From positions 1,667,550-1,731,549 of the forward strand of contig NZ_JH597773.1 of NCBI RefSeq assembly GCF_000243335.1: a DNA stretch of 64,000 nt. Direction: 5' to 3'. Both the position numbers and the translations under genes were made by a program. Source of the DNA: Leptonema illini DSM 21528 (GTDB taxonomy: Bacteria; Spirochaetota; Leptospiria; Leptospirales; Leptonemataceae). Shown here one piece after another: positions 35,539 through 44,463 of this stretch (its first letter is position 1; every line of letters begins with the position of its first letter). The notes beneath the pieces were generated by a model. The model was given only the letters and a program-made list of their open reading frames with translations, searched no databases and was not told where the DNA came from.

Positions 35539-36594
35539 GTGGAATTTTCGAAAATTCCGGCCGGAACAGATACCGTTTGCGAAAAGGCTACCCGGCCCGA
35601 AGAACACACAAACGATTGCCACATGACTCCGGCTCTGCTTACGCTCGCAACTTCCCTTCCAACCGTGGCCGGAGTCGCCGCACAATCCGGGCGCGAAATC
35701 ATCGCAAACAATGCCGATCCCGATCGCCCGTTTGCCGTCTACAGCATCTCAAAGACGATCCTGGCCATCCTGACGTTACAGCTGAACGAAGCGGGCAGAC
35801 TGGTGATCGACAATGCGGCCAGACGGTACCTGTCCGCCTCGCAGGCGCGGTATCTGTCGCCCGAGATCACGATCCGCCAACTGATGGGCCATACGTCGGG
35901 CCTGCCCGACTACGGCCCTCTTCCGGAATACCATACAGCGGTGCGGCAGGGGCAGCGGGCCTGGTCGTTTGACGAATACATGGAACGCACGCAGGCAACG
36001 ACCCTGCTGTTTCCGCCCGGGGATGGCTGGTCTTATTCGAACATCGGCTACATGATTCTCAAGCATATCGTCGAGACGACGGCGGATCAGCCTCTGGCAG
36101 AACTCAGCGCAGAACGGTTGTTTGTGCCGCTCGAATTCAGCGGCAGTCTCGTCGTCAAAGAACGTGCGGACTGGCGACGCGTTTCTATCGGGCGATCCGA
36201 CTCTCTCGAAGGCGAGGTGCGAGAGATCTATGATCCCGGCTGGGTGGCGCACGGGCTTTTTGCGATGACCGCTTCGGATCTGCTCGCTCTTTTTCAGGCG
36301 CTTTTCTCGGGACGTCTATTAAAGAGCGAGTCCTTGCAACAGATGTGCATGCTGCACCGCCTCCCTTTCATAGAAGGTCGACCTTTTCAACAGCCGGCGT
36401 ATGGCCTGGGCCTGATGGCCGACGCCCAACGACAGATCTTCGGCCACACGGGCGGCGGCCCTGGAAGCACGGCCGCCGCCTATCATAAAGATGGGAAAAC
36501 GGCCGTCATTCTTACGAACGACGAAGACTCTTTAAAGGCCGAGAAGCTCGGCATTGCTCTGTTCGATTCGACTAACTCCGATCACGAAGTGTGA
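35539..36594 (+). CDS. Beta-lactamase-family serine hydrolase (class C/PBP4*-like)
   Basis: The protein has 351 residues from GTG 35539; ATG 35623 is an alternative and neither has a clear RBS. The penicillin-binding fold motifs are S-x-x-K in VYSISKTIL (Ser69-Lys72), Y-S-N in WSYSNIGYM, and HTGGGPGS in place of KTG. These define esterase/peptidase-like serine hydrolases more than true beta-lactamases. No signal peptide is clear, so location is uncertain. A perfect 18-bp palindrome (35541-35558) overlaps the proposed start. Confidence 0.82.
   Translation: MEFSKIPAGTDTVCEKATRPEEHTNDCHMTPALLTLATSLPTVAGVAAQSGREIIANNADPDRPFAVYSISKTILAILTLQLNEAGRLVIDNAARRYLSASQARYLSPEITIRQLMGHTSGLPDYGPLPEYHTAVRQGQRAWSFDEYMERTQATTLLFPPGDGWSYSNIGYMILKHIVETTADQPLAELSAERLFVPLEFSGSLVVKERADWRRVSIGRSDSLEGEVREIYDPGWVAHGLFAMTASDLLALFQALFSGRLLKSESLQQMCMLHRLPFIEGRPFQQPAYGLGLMADAQRQIFGHTGGGPGSTAAAYHKDGKTAVILTNDEDSLKAEKLGIALFDSTNSDHEV
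35541..35558. promoter_or_regulatory. Perfect 18-bp palindrome GGAATTTTCGAAAATTCC
   Basis: The palindrome is perfect with no spacer and lies two bases inside the GTG proposed for the serine hydrolase. If the real start is ATG 35623, it would sit in the 5' leader as an operator. A perfect 18-mer is unlikely by chance. No cognate regulator is adjacent. Confidence 0.55.
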
Positions 36595-36655
36595 GCGGCG
36601 CAGTTTTCAAGCCTGTGAGTAAAAAAGTGAACCGCAGAGCCCTCCGGAGCATCCA

Positions 36656-37528
36656 TTGAACATGCACATAAAAAGAACAACCGCCCTTCTCCTGCTTCTT
36701 TTCGCCGCCTGTAAACAGAACGACACGGGTGCCCCCTCCGAATCGATGGAGATGCGCAAAACCGCCCCTTCGCTGGAAGAAGCGCCTGCCGCGCAGGACA
36801 TGTCTCCAGGGGCTCACCGCGCTCGGGAAAGCGAACCTGCCCGCCCGGAGGCGCTGCCACCTCTGGCATTCGATCCCGGCATAATCTCTGATCGCCTGCT
36901 TGAGTACCGCCTCGATCTCACATATCGCACCGACGATATCGTACGCGCCAGACAGCTTCTATACGATACGGCAAAGAAGCGCGGATTTCTGTTACAGAGC
37001 TACGTAAGCTCCGAAGATGCCGTCATCACGACGACGATGTCGGTTCGCGTCGAAGAGATGCACGAAACGCTCAAGGATCTATCGGCGCTCGGACCGCTTG
37101 AATCCGAAACGATATCCGTTCAGGACCATACGGAATCCGAGTTCATACGCGCAGTGCGTGCGAAGCGTGAAGAGCTGCGCATGCAACGTAGATCGCAGGC
37201 GTTAACAGGACCGGCGGCGGCGCAGAACTGGGCGCAGCGTGAACAGGCCCTTGCCGCCAGCGAAGATGCGGCCGACGAAGCGACGATTGAGAAATGGCGC
37301 ATCGCCGATCGCGTATCAAGGGCGACGATCGCCGTAACGGTGCGCGGTCCGGCGGCGCCTGATCCCGTCGTCGTTCCATCGTATCGCAACGCCTTCGTCG
37401 GAGCCCTGAATCTACTGATGCAGCTGCTCTATATTCTCGTATATGCGCTTCCGTTCATCGTGCCCGTTCTGTTGATCATCTGGAAGAGAAAGTCGCTGTT
37501 CGGCTGGCTGCGTCGCAACAGAGACTGA
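36656..37528 (+). CDS. DUF4349-like lipoprotein with C-terminal membrane segment
   Basis: The protein has 290 residues. The lipoprotein signal is LLLLLFAACK (Cys19). After a Pro/Glu-rich linker, a DUF4349-like domain (about 80-250) shows YRLDLTYRTDDIVRARQLL, a VSSEDAVITTTMSVRVEEM segment and a coiled-coil helix. A C-terminal transmembrane segment (about 258-277, LLYILVYALPFIVPVLLIIW) and a basic tail follow. TTG 36656 fits the CGGAG upstream better than ATG 36662. The role of DUF4349 proteins is unknown. The gene is downstream of the serine hydrolase, 61 bp away. Confidence 0.75.
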   Translation: MNMHIKRTTALLLLLFAACKQNDTGAPSESMEMRKTAPSLEEAPAAQDMSPGAHRARESEPARPEALPPLAFDPGIISDRLLEYRLDLTYRTDDIVRARQLLYDTAKKRGFLLQSYVSSEDAVITTTMSVRVEEMHETLKDLSALGPLESETISVQDHTESEFIRAVRAKREELRMQRRSQALTGPAAAQNWAQREQALAASEDAADEATIEKWRIADRVSRATIAVTVRGPAAPDPVVVPSYRNAFVGALNLLMQLLYILVYALPFIVPVLLIIWKRKSLFGWLRRNRD

Positions 37529-37593
37529 TCGCATGGAGCGATCGGTTATTACGACCCGACCAGTGTGAGGCAGGGCCGTATGCGGTACTACAG

Positions 37594-38559
37594 TCAAGTG
37601 CTCTGCAATCGGCGCCCGAAGCGGCGCCGGTACTCCAGCGGATTGAATCCCGTATGCTTCTTGAAAACCTGACGGAAGAACGAGACGCTTTCATAGCCGA
37701 CAGAAAAAGATATCTCTTCGATCGAGTCATCCGCTTCGCTTAACCTTCGTTTCGCCGCGTCCACTCGCAGACGCTGCTGATACGTATTCGGCGTCTCGCC
37801 TGTCGCCGATTTAAACCGGCGGAACAGAGAACGGCTGCTCAATCCGACATGGGCGGCCAGGACGTCGGGCGAGATCTCTTCGCGAAAGCTACGCTCGATT
37901 GACGATTGCACGGCAAGAACAAGCGAATCGGAATGCTGCCTCTGCGCAATAGCGGGCATAAACGGCGATTGAGAGGACCGTCTTGCATCGACAAGAAGGT
38001 TATGCGAACAGAACTGCGCCGCCTCATAGCCGATGTACTGCTCGATAAGATAGAGGGCCAGATCATAGAAGGCATTCGACCCTCCTGACGTGAGCACGGA
38101 GCCGGCATCGACGACCATGCGATCGATCTGTAGATCGACGTCTTTGAACCGTCTGCGAAACTTCGAGGCAAGGCGCCAGTGCGTCGTCGCCGCCTTTCCC
38201 GATAACAACCCTGTTTCGGCTAACAGAAAAGCGCCCGAGCAGATACTGGCAAGGCGAGTTCCCTTCGATGAAAGTTCCCGTAGCAGCTCGACCTCCATAC
38301 CGAAGCGCTCCCGGAGGCGGGTCGTATTCATTCCAATAGCCGGGATGAGCAGCAGGTCTAAAGGCTGCGCGATTCGCCCGATGACATCGGCCTCTATTGA
38401 GAGCCCGGCATTCAGGCGAATCGGGCCGCTTTGAAGCGATACTGTCTTTAATCCAACTTGTTCTGAACCTGGAGCGTGGCGGGCCAGTTCAAAGAATTCC
38501 AGCAGCCCTGAGATCACCGTCGAGGGAATTCCGGGCAAAAGAAGCAGACCGAATTGCAT
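37594..38559 (-). CDS. GlxA-type AraC-family transcriptional regulator
   Basis: The protein has 321 residues. An N-terminal DJ-1/PfpI-like domain (about 1-175) carries the nucleophile elbow ASICSGAFLLAETGLL. A C-terminal AraC double helix-turn-helix (about 215-318) includes LAAHVGLSSRSLFRRFKSATGETPNTYQQRLR and ISFSVGYESVSFFRQVFKKHTGFNP. This is the GlxA architecture; the sensory domain usually has no enzyme activity. ATG 38559 fits homologues better than the upstream ATG at 38592. It is divergent from the DUF1304-type gene, which it probably controls. Confidence 0.9.
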   Translation of the reverse strand: MQFGLLLLPGIPSTVISGLLEFFELARHAPGSEQVGLKTVSLQSGPIRLNAGLSIEADVIGRIAQPLDLLLIPAIGMNTTRLRERFGMEVELLRELSSKGTRLASICSGAFLLAETGLLSGKAATTHWRLASKFRRRFKDVDLQIDRMVVDAGSVLTSGGSNAFYDLALYLIEQYIGYEAAQFCSHNLLVDARRSSQSPFMPAIAQRQHSDSLVLAVQSSIERSFREEISPDVLAAHVGLSSRSLFRRFKSATGETPNTYQQRLRVDAAKRRLSEADDSIEEISFSVGYESVSFFRQVFKKHTGFNPLEYRRRFGRRLQST

Positions 38560-38717
38560 GCCTGAGCATTCCCTGCCTACCGACACTGTCACCGCTAAAA
38601 GTGTGAAAACGACAGAAAAAATGTGTCATTATCACATCTAAAAATGTCTTTCTGCCATCTTGTGCGGCCTCCCCTGATCCGCTATATTCATGGCATCCAA
38701 CCAATCGGAGTTTGAAC

Positions 38718-39104
38718 ATGGAATTACTGGAAATCATCGCACGGGTGCTGGCCTCACTGACAGGCCTGCTGCATGTATGGATCTTTATTATGGAATCGGT
38801 GCTGTGGATGCGGCCGAGCATATATCGTAGATTTGCCGTTCCCTCAAAAGAGCAGGCAACGCAACTCAAAGACGTCATGCTGAACCAGGGCTACTACAAC
38901 CTTTTCCTGGCCCTCGGCAGCCTTTTCGGAGCGGCCTTTTTCACATCGATCGACGGAGCTGCGACGGTGCTGCTGTACTCCAACCTCTGTATCGCCGGCG
39001 CCGGTGCCGTGCTGCTCATCAGCAAGCCTGCGCTTTTCAGAGCGGCTTTAATCCAGGGCCTGCCGGCACTGGTCGCCGTTGTGACCGCCTTCCTGTCGCT
39101 ATAA
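38718..39104 (+). CDS. DUF1304-type integral membrane protein
   Basis: The protein has 128 residues with four predicted transmembrane helices. The family pattern is present: HVWIFIMESVLWM in the first helix and LNQGYYNLFLALGSLFGAAFF in the second. Function is unknown. GGAG about eight bases upstream supports ATG 38718. It is divergent from a GlxA-type regulator with 158 bp between them, a usual arrangement for a regulator and its target. Confidence 0.82.
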   Translation: MELLEIIARVLASLTGLLHVWIFIMESVLWMRPSIYRRFAVPSKEQATQLKDVMLNQGYYNLFLALGSLFGAAFFTSIDGAATVLLYSNLCIAGAGAVLLISKPALFRAALIQGLPALVAVVTAFLSL

Positions 39105-39163
39105 GAAGCTCCTGTTAGGAACAAAGCGTGCCAGAGCGACTTCCGACCGGTACTCGAAAAAAA

Positions 39164-39185
39164 GGCTGCCTCTCGCGAGGCAGCC
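39164..39185 (-). terminator. Terminator of the repeat lipoprotein gene (possibly bidirectional)
   Basis: The stem GGCTGCCTC / GAGGCAGCC has a 4-nt loop. On the minus strand it is followed by seven T; on the plus strand the downstream run is short (CTTTTC). It lies between the convergent DUF1304-type and lipoprotein genes. Confidence 0.85.
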
Positions 39186-39217
39186 GACCTTTTCATCTGG
39201 AAGGAGAGTAAGTTCGT

Positions 39218-40261
39218 TCAGACCTCACGTCTCTTGCGAGCCAGGTAAGCGATCAGTCCGGCAACTCCCACTGCAAGCACGGTGAGCGTTACGGTCTGAG
39301 CGACCGGCTTTCCGCTGCCCGTTTGCAGCAGATAAGCTGCCATCGTACTTGGAGGCGGAGGGATGTCATACACAAGGCTTGAGCTTTTCATGTGCAGAGC
39401 GCTGCGGCTGTCCTCGGTCGTGACCTCCTGGTCGTCGACAAAGATACGCAGAAGCGCATAGTTCTTATCGAAGTTAATCCACTGATTCGTCGGAATGTCG
39501 ATCAGGAAGACGTCCTGGCTTGTGACGAGCCAGTTCTGAGACGTGTAGTCGACGTTGTAGACGGGGCTGTAAGGAGCCGTTGCACGACGCTGCGGATACA
39601 TCAGATCACGATATCCGTCGACGTCATAGGTTCCGAACATAGCCGAGAGCAGATACTTCGCCTTCGGAATCTTCTTCTCGATATGCATCTTGAAGTTACC
39701 GTCTTTGAAATCCCAGGGAATGACGACATACCAGACTCCGTTGATCTCGCAGAGATTCTTCGTGAAGTCGTCATACTTGACCATTCCGCTCTTGCCAGGA
39801 TCAGGAATCGGAAGGTTCTTGATACAATCGTTCATCGCCAGGCCGTCGGTTTTGAATTCGCTTTCGCTGACGTTGATCACAGCGACATCGGGATTCGATT
39901 CGCTTCCCTCAAGGCCGCTGCTGTCGCCCGAGCTCGTGCCGTTGTCGGCCGTGTTATCGCCCGTGCCCGTTCCGTTGTCGGCCGTGCTATCGCCCGAGCC
40001 CGTTCCGTTGTCGGCCGTGTTATCGCCCGTGCCAGTTCCGTTATCGGCGGTATTGTCGCCCGTATCGGTGGCAGGATCCACGACAACAGGATGCTGGAAG
40101 TTATCTGGAGTGGGAGCGACTTCCTCGACCGGAGTTTCTACCGTATTATTCAGCGCCGGCGTTTCCAGGGAAGGAAGCAGAAAAAATGCCCCTTTTTTCT
40201 TTTTACCGCACGAAACGGCGGCAAATGCTATCAGAAGCAGTACAAGGATTCTGAGTCTCAT
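39218..40261 (-). CDS. Repeat lipoprotein with C-terminal membrane/sorting-like tail
   Basis: The protein has 347 residues. The signal ends in the lipobox AVSC (Cys18), followed by basic KKKK. Residues 67-114 are about four copies of an 11-residue repeat, TGDNTADNGTG with variations. A globular region (about 125-310) of unknown family follows. The C-terminus is a hydrophobic segment (VTLTVLAVGVAGLIAYLA) ending in RKRREV. It looks like a cell-surface sorting tail of the LPxTG/PEP-CTERM kind, but with no recognised cleavage motif. A lipid anchor plus a C-terminal helix is odd. It ends in a terminator. Confidence 0.7.
   Translation of the reverse strand: MRLRILVLLLIAFAAVSCGKKKKGAFFLLPSLETPALNNTVETPVEEVAPTPDNFQHPVVVDPATDTGDNTADNGTGTGDNTADNGTGSGDSTADNGTGTGDNTADNGTSSGDSSGLEGSESNPDVAVINVSESEFKTDGLAMNDCIKNLPIPDPGKSGMVKYDDFTKNLCEINGVWYVVIPWDFKDGNFKMHIEKKIPKAKYLLSAMFGTYDVDGYRDLMYPQRRATAPYSPVYNVDYTSQNWLVTSQDVFLIDIPTNQWINFDKNYALLRIFVDDQEVTTEDSRSALHMKSSSLVYDIPPPPSTMAAYLLQTGSGKPVAQTVTLTVLAVGVAGLIAYLARKRREV
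39920..40063 (-). repeat. 33-bp tandem repeats within the lipoprotein gene
   Basis: About four copies of a 33-bp unit encode TGDNTADNGTG, with Ser/Thr and Asn/Ser variations. Because the unit is a multiple of three, copy-number changes by slippage would keep the frame and change linker length. Confidence 0.85.
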
Positions 40262-40342
40262 GCCATGAGAGACGCAGGATTGTTACAATTCCTTACACTT
40301 CTGTCTCAACTAAAGAGAAAAAACGAGACCGCACGGCAAAAG

Positions 40343-41158
40343 CTATTGGGGTCGCTGCAGGTTCACATTCCGCAGAAGAATCATGCGCATACCCTTCAAC
40401 GTCAGATCGTGATCGACGACATCAAAGAGTCCGGGCACCTCGTCGTGAATCATACGCGAAAGGCCACCTGTGGCTACAACGAGATAATTCCGATCGGGAT
40501 TCGTTCGACGGATCTCATCGATGATGCCGCGTAGCAATCCAACCCAGCCGAAGAAGAATCCCGATTGAATGCCGTGCACCGTACTGTCACCGATGACGCC
40601 CGACTCCGGACGGCGGAACTCAACGGCCGGAAGCAATGACGTGCGTTGCGTGAGCGTTTCCATCGATAGCTTTACGCCTGGCGCGATCACACCGCCCTGA
40701 TAGGCGTTCCCGTGAACAATACAGAATGTAGTCGCCGTTCCCAGATCGATGATGATCGCATCCTTTCGATAGATCTCATAGACGGCGACGGCGTTTACGA
40801 TACGATCCGCTCCGAGTTCGTCGGGCCGCGGATAATCATAGACGATGGGAAGATCGAGGTCATGCGCCGTGCGCAGAGGCTCGACATGAAAGTAATCCCG
40901 CACCATTCGCTCGACGATGGGATTGAAGGACGGCACGACGGAAGAATAAACGCATGCCGCTACTTCGTCCAGACGATAACCGGCGCTCTGCAAGAAGCCC
41001 GACAGAAAAACGCCTAACTCATCGGAGGTTCGATCTCTTCGGGTAACCGTTCTCCAGGATTTAATGACGGTCCCTTCGATCGAGCCTTCGGGATCAATGG
41101 CGAGGATTCCGAATACGGTATTGGTGTTGCCGATATCAATGGCCAGGGCGTAACTCAC
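40343..41158 (-). CDS. coaX: Type III pantothenate kinase
   Basis: The protein has 271 residues and makes 4'-phosphopantothenate, the first step of CoA synthesis. Acetate-kinase-fold motifs are present: ALAIDIGNTNTVFG (phosphate 1), RPDELGADRIVNAVA, IIDLGTATTFCIV and YQGGVIAPGVKLSMETL. It starts with GTG, overlapping the birA stop by four bases (GTGA), so the two are coupled. birA and coaX commonly pair in bacteria. Confidence 0.95.
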   Translation of the reverse strand: MSYALAIDIGNTNTVFGILAIDPEGSIEGTVIKSWRTVTRRDRTSDELGVFLSGFLQSAGYRLDEVAACVYSSVVPSFNPIVERMVRDYFHVEPLRTAHDLDLPIVYDYPRPDELGADRIVNAVAVYEIYRKDAIIIDLGTATTFCIVHGNAYQGGVIAPGVKLSMETLTQRTSLLPAVEFRRPESGVIGDSTVHGIQSGFFFGWVGLLRGIIDEIRRTNPDRNYLVVATGGLSRMIHDEVPGLFDVVDHDLTLKGMRMILLRNVNLQRPQ

Positions 41159-41916
41159 AGGATTTCATACTCCTCATCGGTTCGGTCGTATCTTACAGTC
41201 GATCCGTCTTCCAGTCGCAGTAGAAGCGCTCCATCAGCGGAAAGGCCTTCACACGAGGCAAGGCCGAAAGGCCCTCGAAGCTTGCGACCTCTGAGAAAGA
41301 AGCGATCTTCGATGGCCTCTTTGATCTCTGCTGAAAAAATCGGCTGATCGTAGTGGCGGCGATTCAATGCAGCAATGAGCCATGCGACAAACTGCTCGGG
41401 CTCCTTCGCCTGAGGGAACTCTTCAGGAAAAAGGGCGGCCGGTGCAAAAGGGGCCGGTTCCGTGCCGCGCGGTATGGCCGACCAGTTCAGTCCGACACCA
41501 GTCACGACGCGAAATCGGCCCTTTTCCATACGCGATTCAAGCAAGATGCCGGCCAGCTTACCGATCGTGCCTTCTCTCTTGATTAATAGATCGTTAGGCC
41601 ACTTCAAGAAGAAAGAGGTCTGCGTCGAAGCCGCCGGATACAGATCGCGAAGGCAGGACTCTGCCGCCTCAAGCACGGCCAGGCCGGCCATTAAAGGCAT
41701 GGCCGTCGCCGCAGCGGGAAGTTCGTCAAACTCAAGCAGAACGCTGTAAAGAAAGCTCTGATCTTTCGTGTTGCTCCAGGCCCGTCCCTGTCGACCGCGA
41801 CCGGCCGTCTGCCTGCGGGATGTAACCATCGTTCCCGACGGATAGTTCCCATCGAGCAGAAGGCTGTTCGTCGACTCTGTCTCAGACAGCGTTATCCATC
41901 GGTCGGTCGACAGCAT
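41155..41916 (-). CDS. birA: Biotin-[acetyl-CoA-carboxylase] ligase
   Basis: The protein has 253 residues and attaches biotin to the carboxylase carrier protein. Family motifs: TESTNSLLLDG, the biotinyl-AMP loop GRGRQGRAWSN, FFLKWPNDLLI, KLAGILLES and a C-terminal SH3-like tail (LSADGALLLRLEDGS). There is no N-terminal helix-turn-helix, so it should be a ligase without repressor function. It lies four bases after htrA and overlaps coaX. Confidence 0.94.
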   Translation of the reverse strand: MLSTDRWITLSETESTNSLLLDGNYPSGTMVTSRRQTAGRGRQGRAWSNTKDQSFLYSVLLEFDELPAAATAMPLMAGLAVLEAAESCLRDLYPAASTQTSFFLKWPNDLLIKREGTIGKLAGILLESRMEKGRFRVVTGVGLNWSAIPRGTEPAPFAPAALFPEEFPQAKEPEQFVAWLIAALNRRHYDQPIFSAEIKEAIEDRFFLRGRKLRGPFGLASCEGLSADGALLLRLEDGSTVRYDRTDEEYEIL

Positions 41917-41920
41917 GATG

Positions 41921-43039
41921 TCAGTCGGCGAGATCTTCGCCGATCACTCCGTTCAGACTGAGTTGTTTGCCGCCCCGGTAGATGTCGATTTTCACGCTTG
42001 CACCGACGCCGGCCTTCTGAACGGCCCGAATCAGATCTTCAGGCGATTCGACCTTCGCTCCGTTCATCTGATAGATGTAATCGTTCTCTTTCAGGCCGGC
42101 CTTTTCGGCCGCCGAACCGGGCACAACCATACGCACGACGACGCCAGGAATCTGTCCTTTGATTCCGAGATACTCACGCAGATTGTCGCTCGCCTCGCCG
42201 ACCGATACTCCGAGCGCCGCTCGTCCGATGACGCGCTTCTCTTTCTTGAGTCGATCAATCGTGTCTCTGACTTCGTTTATTGGGATGGCGAATCCGATGC
42301 CCACCGACCCGCCTTTGCCGTCCGGTGAGATGATGGACTGGTTGATGCCGATCACCTGGCCGTATATGTTGAGCAGTGGCCCGCCGGAGTTACCCGGATT
42401 GATCGACGCATCAGTCTGGATGCGCGTGTATTTGGAATCGTCGATGTTTCTCGACTTAGCCGAGATGATACCCTGCGTGAATGTGCTTTCAAGACCGAAC
42501 GGCGAACCGAGGGCAAAGGCAAGCTGCCCCGGTTCGACCTTATCGGAATCGCCGAGCAACGCCGGCTGCAATCTTGCCGACGCCGGCACTTTAATAACGG
42601 CGACGTCGGAGTTCTCATCGCGCCCCACCAGCTTCGCCTCGGCCTTTGTGTTATCAGAAAACGTCACCTCGATACTCTGGGCGTTCGCCACGACATGGCT
42701 GTTCGTTACGATGTAGCCCTCCTGATCGATGATAACGCCGGTCCCCTGACCTTCGAGTTGCTGATAGTACTCGAACCAGGCATGAGGCCGCACGACGATA
42801 TTCGTCTTGATATACACGACGGAAGGCTGCGCCTTCTTGAAAACGCTGATGAAGTTCTTCTGTAAAGCGATGGCCGTCGCCTGGTCGGCATCAGAAAGCG
42901 GATCGCCTTCCACTCCCTGACGGTGAAGGCTTTCACGAAGACCGCTGTAAACAAGCGGGCTCAAGAAGGTACCGCCCAGTATCGAAAAGAAAATCAGATT
43001 CATCAGTGTAAATCGCGTCATTTGAATCTTGCGTGCCAT
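41921..43039 (-). CDS. HtrA/DegP-like periplasmic serine protease with one PDZ domain
   Basis: The protein has 372 residues. An N-terminal membrane anchor (about 10-32) is followed by a trypsin-like domain with His in IVTNSHVVANAQ, Asp in ENSDVAVIKV and Ser in NPGNSGGPLLNI. One PDZ domain follows (about 270-365, VVVRMVVPGSAAEKAGLKENDYIYQMNG). This is the DegS-like layout of anchored protease plus one PDZ. It probably senses or degrades misfolded envelope proteins. It heads the htrA-birA-coaX run. Confidence 0.93.
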   Translation of the reverse strand: MARKIQMTRFTLMNLIFFSILGGTFLSPLVYSGLRESLHRQGVEGDPLSDADQATAIALQKNFISVFKKAQPSVVYIKTNIVVRPHAWFEYYQQLEGQGTGVIIDQEGYIVTNSHVVANAQSIEVTFSDNTKAEAKLVGRDENSDVAVIKVPASARLQPALLGDSDKVEPGQLAFALGSPFGLESTFTQGIISAKSRNIDDSKYTRIQTDASINPGNSGGPLLNIYGQVIGINQSIISPDGKGGSVGIGFAIPINEVRDTIDRLKKEKRVIGRAALGVSVGEASDNLREYLGIKGQIPGVVVRMVVPGSAAEKAGLKENDYIYQMNGAKVESPEDLIRAVQKAGVGASVKIDIYRGGKQLSLNGVIGEDLAD

Positions 43040-43116
43040 ATCCTACCTCTGAATAAACCGTGAAAAAGCGATTGCGGACGACGCTTCGCACCGGCCTGCC
43101 ATCGCTGAAATTACCA

Positions 43117-44250
43117 TCATTGCCTGACGCCGCCTGCCACTTTTATAACTTCGGGTCCGTAATTGTGCAGCTTCCAGTCCGACATCAGATGCAGAGCCCC
43201 CAGATCGTCGACGCTTATTGGTTGCTTTCGCGCTATCTCTTTTAAGATGCGGTTCGACAGTATCAGGGCGGGTTCGAGGTCTCGACGGGATACGATCTTC
43301 TGACGCCATTCCTTCAACTTGCGAAATCGTTCTTCGACTTCAGGAGGATCCCACTGTCTTTCGTCAAAGGGCAGTTGCTGTATCGGCTTCGCCTCACGGA
43401 GCGACTCGATGACCCTGCTTCCGTCACGCCGCAGAAAAACCGGATGCAGGCCGAAATCATGCAGTTCATCGGTCGTTTCAGGTAGCTCTTCGACGAGACG
43501 AAAGAGATTGCGATTGGTCATCAGCCGGAAGGCCGCAATGTTTTCCTTTTTAGCACGCTCTTCGCGCAAAGCATAGACGGCTGCAAAGCGTCCCCGCGCC
43601 GATGCGGAAAGCCGGATCGCTCCGTTCACTCGCATCCAGGCGTTCGGGTTATCCGGCTTTTCGATTTCAAGCTCGTCATCGCCTCCCTCGCACATCCAGT
43701 CCATCTCGGCCTGGAACTCTTCCATAACGCCGGCACGCTCCAGTTCCTCTTTCATCTGCTGCATAATCTGATAAAGATAAACCGTATCAAGGTGTGCGTA
43801 ATCAAGCTGCGACTTCGTCAGGGGGCGCTTCATCCAGTTCGACTTCTGCTCTTTCTTTTCGAGCTCCACGCCGACATACCTCTGCACGAGAGCGAGAAGC
43901 GAACAGGCCTCATGGCGCAAATAACGGGCTGCCATATGCGTATCAAAGACGTTCGCAAAACTCCAGCCATACTGACGACGGAACTCGCCCATATCAGAGG
44001 CGGCCGCATGGAAGATCTTCGGTATGTTCTGCCCGGCAAAGATGTGAGCGAGGCGCTGTAACTCAAGCTTAGCAAGCGTATCAATGATGAAATGCTGGGA
44101 ATCGGTGGAGATCTGAATCAGGCAGAGCTCTGAATAATAAGTATAATACCCGGAGGACTCCGTATCAACGGCCAGATAAGGGGCTTTATCAAGGACGGAG
44201 TAAGCGAGGTCGAGAGGTTGCTGTCTGTCTATATATATGTAGTCGGGCAT
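43117..44250 (-). CDS. rnd: RNase D-like 3'-5' exoribonuclease
   Basis: The protein has 377 residues. The DEDD exonuclease domain (about 1-175) shows Asp and Glu in YLAVDTESSGYY, Asp in IFHAAASDMGEF and the final Tyr-Asp motif in QLDYAHLDTVYLY. An HRDC-type helical domain (about 195-275) follows, with a further C-terminal extension. RNase D trims the 3' ends of tRNA and other stable RNAs. ATG 44250 (MPDYIYIDRQQPLDLAYSVL) fits the family better than the upstream ATG at 44352. Confidence 0.88.
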   Translation of the reverse strand: MPDYIYIDRQQPLDLAYSVLDKAPYLAVDTESSGYYTYYSELCLIQISTDSQHFIIDTLAKLELQRLAHIFAGQNIPKIFHAAASDMGEFRRQYGWSFANVFDTHMAARYLRHEACSLLALVQRYVGVELEKKEQKSNWMKRPLTKSQLDYAHLDTVYLYQIMQQMKEELERAGVMEEFQAEMDWMCEGGDDELEIEKPDNPNAWMRVNGAIRLSASARGRFAAVYALREERAKKENIAAFRLMTNRNLFRLVEELPETTDELHDFGLHPVFLRRDGSRVIESLREAKPIQQLPFDERQWDPPEVEERFRKLKEWRQKIVSRRDLEPALILSNRILKEIARKQPISVDDLGALHLMSDWKLHNYGPEVIKVAGGVRQ

Positions 44251-44463
44251 CTCGGACCTTTTTCTCAATCCCCCCTTTTCAAACAAAGCCTTTTTCGGCC
44301 TGGAGATGCATGCCGCGCCTGCATCTGGATATCCTCCGCATCTCGTCCGCATCTTGATGGAAAGGATTGACTGTCGCCGCAGCGCTTTGATTCCTGATTT
44401 CAGTTCTCTTCTCTGGATTCAACTTGAATCCAAGCGGCATTCTCTGGATTCTACGGGTGGTGT

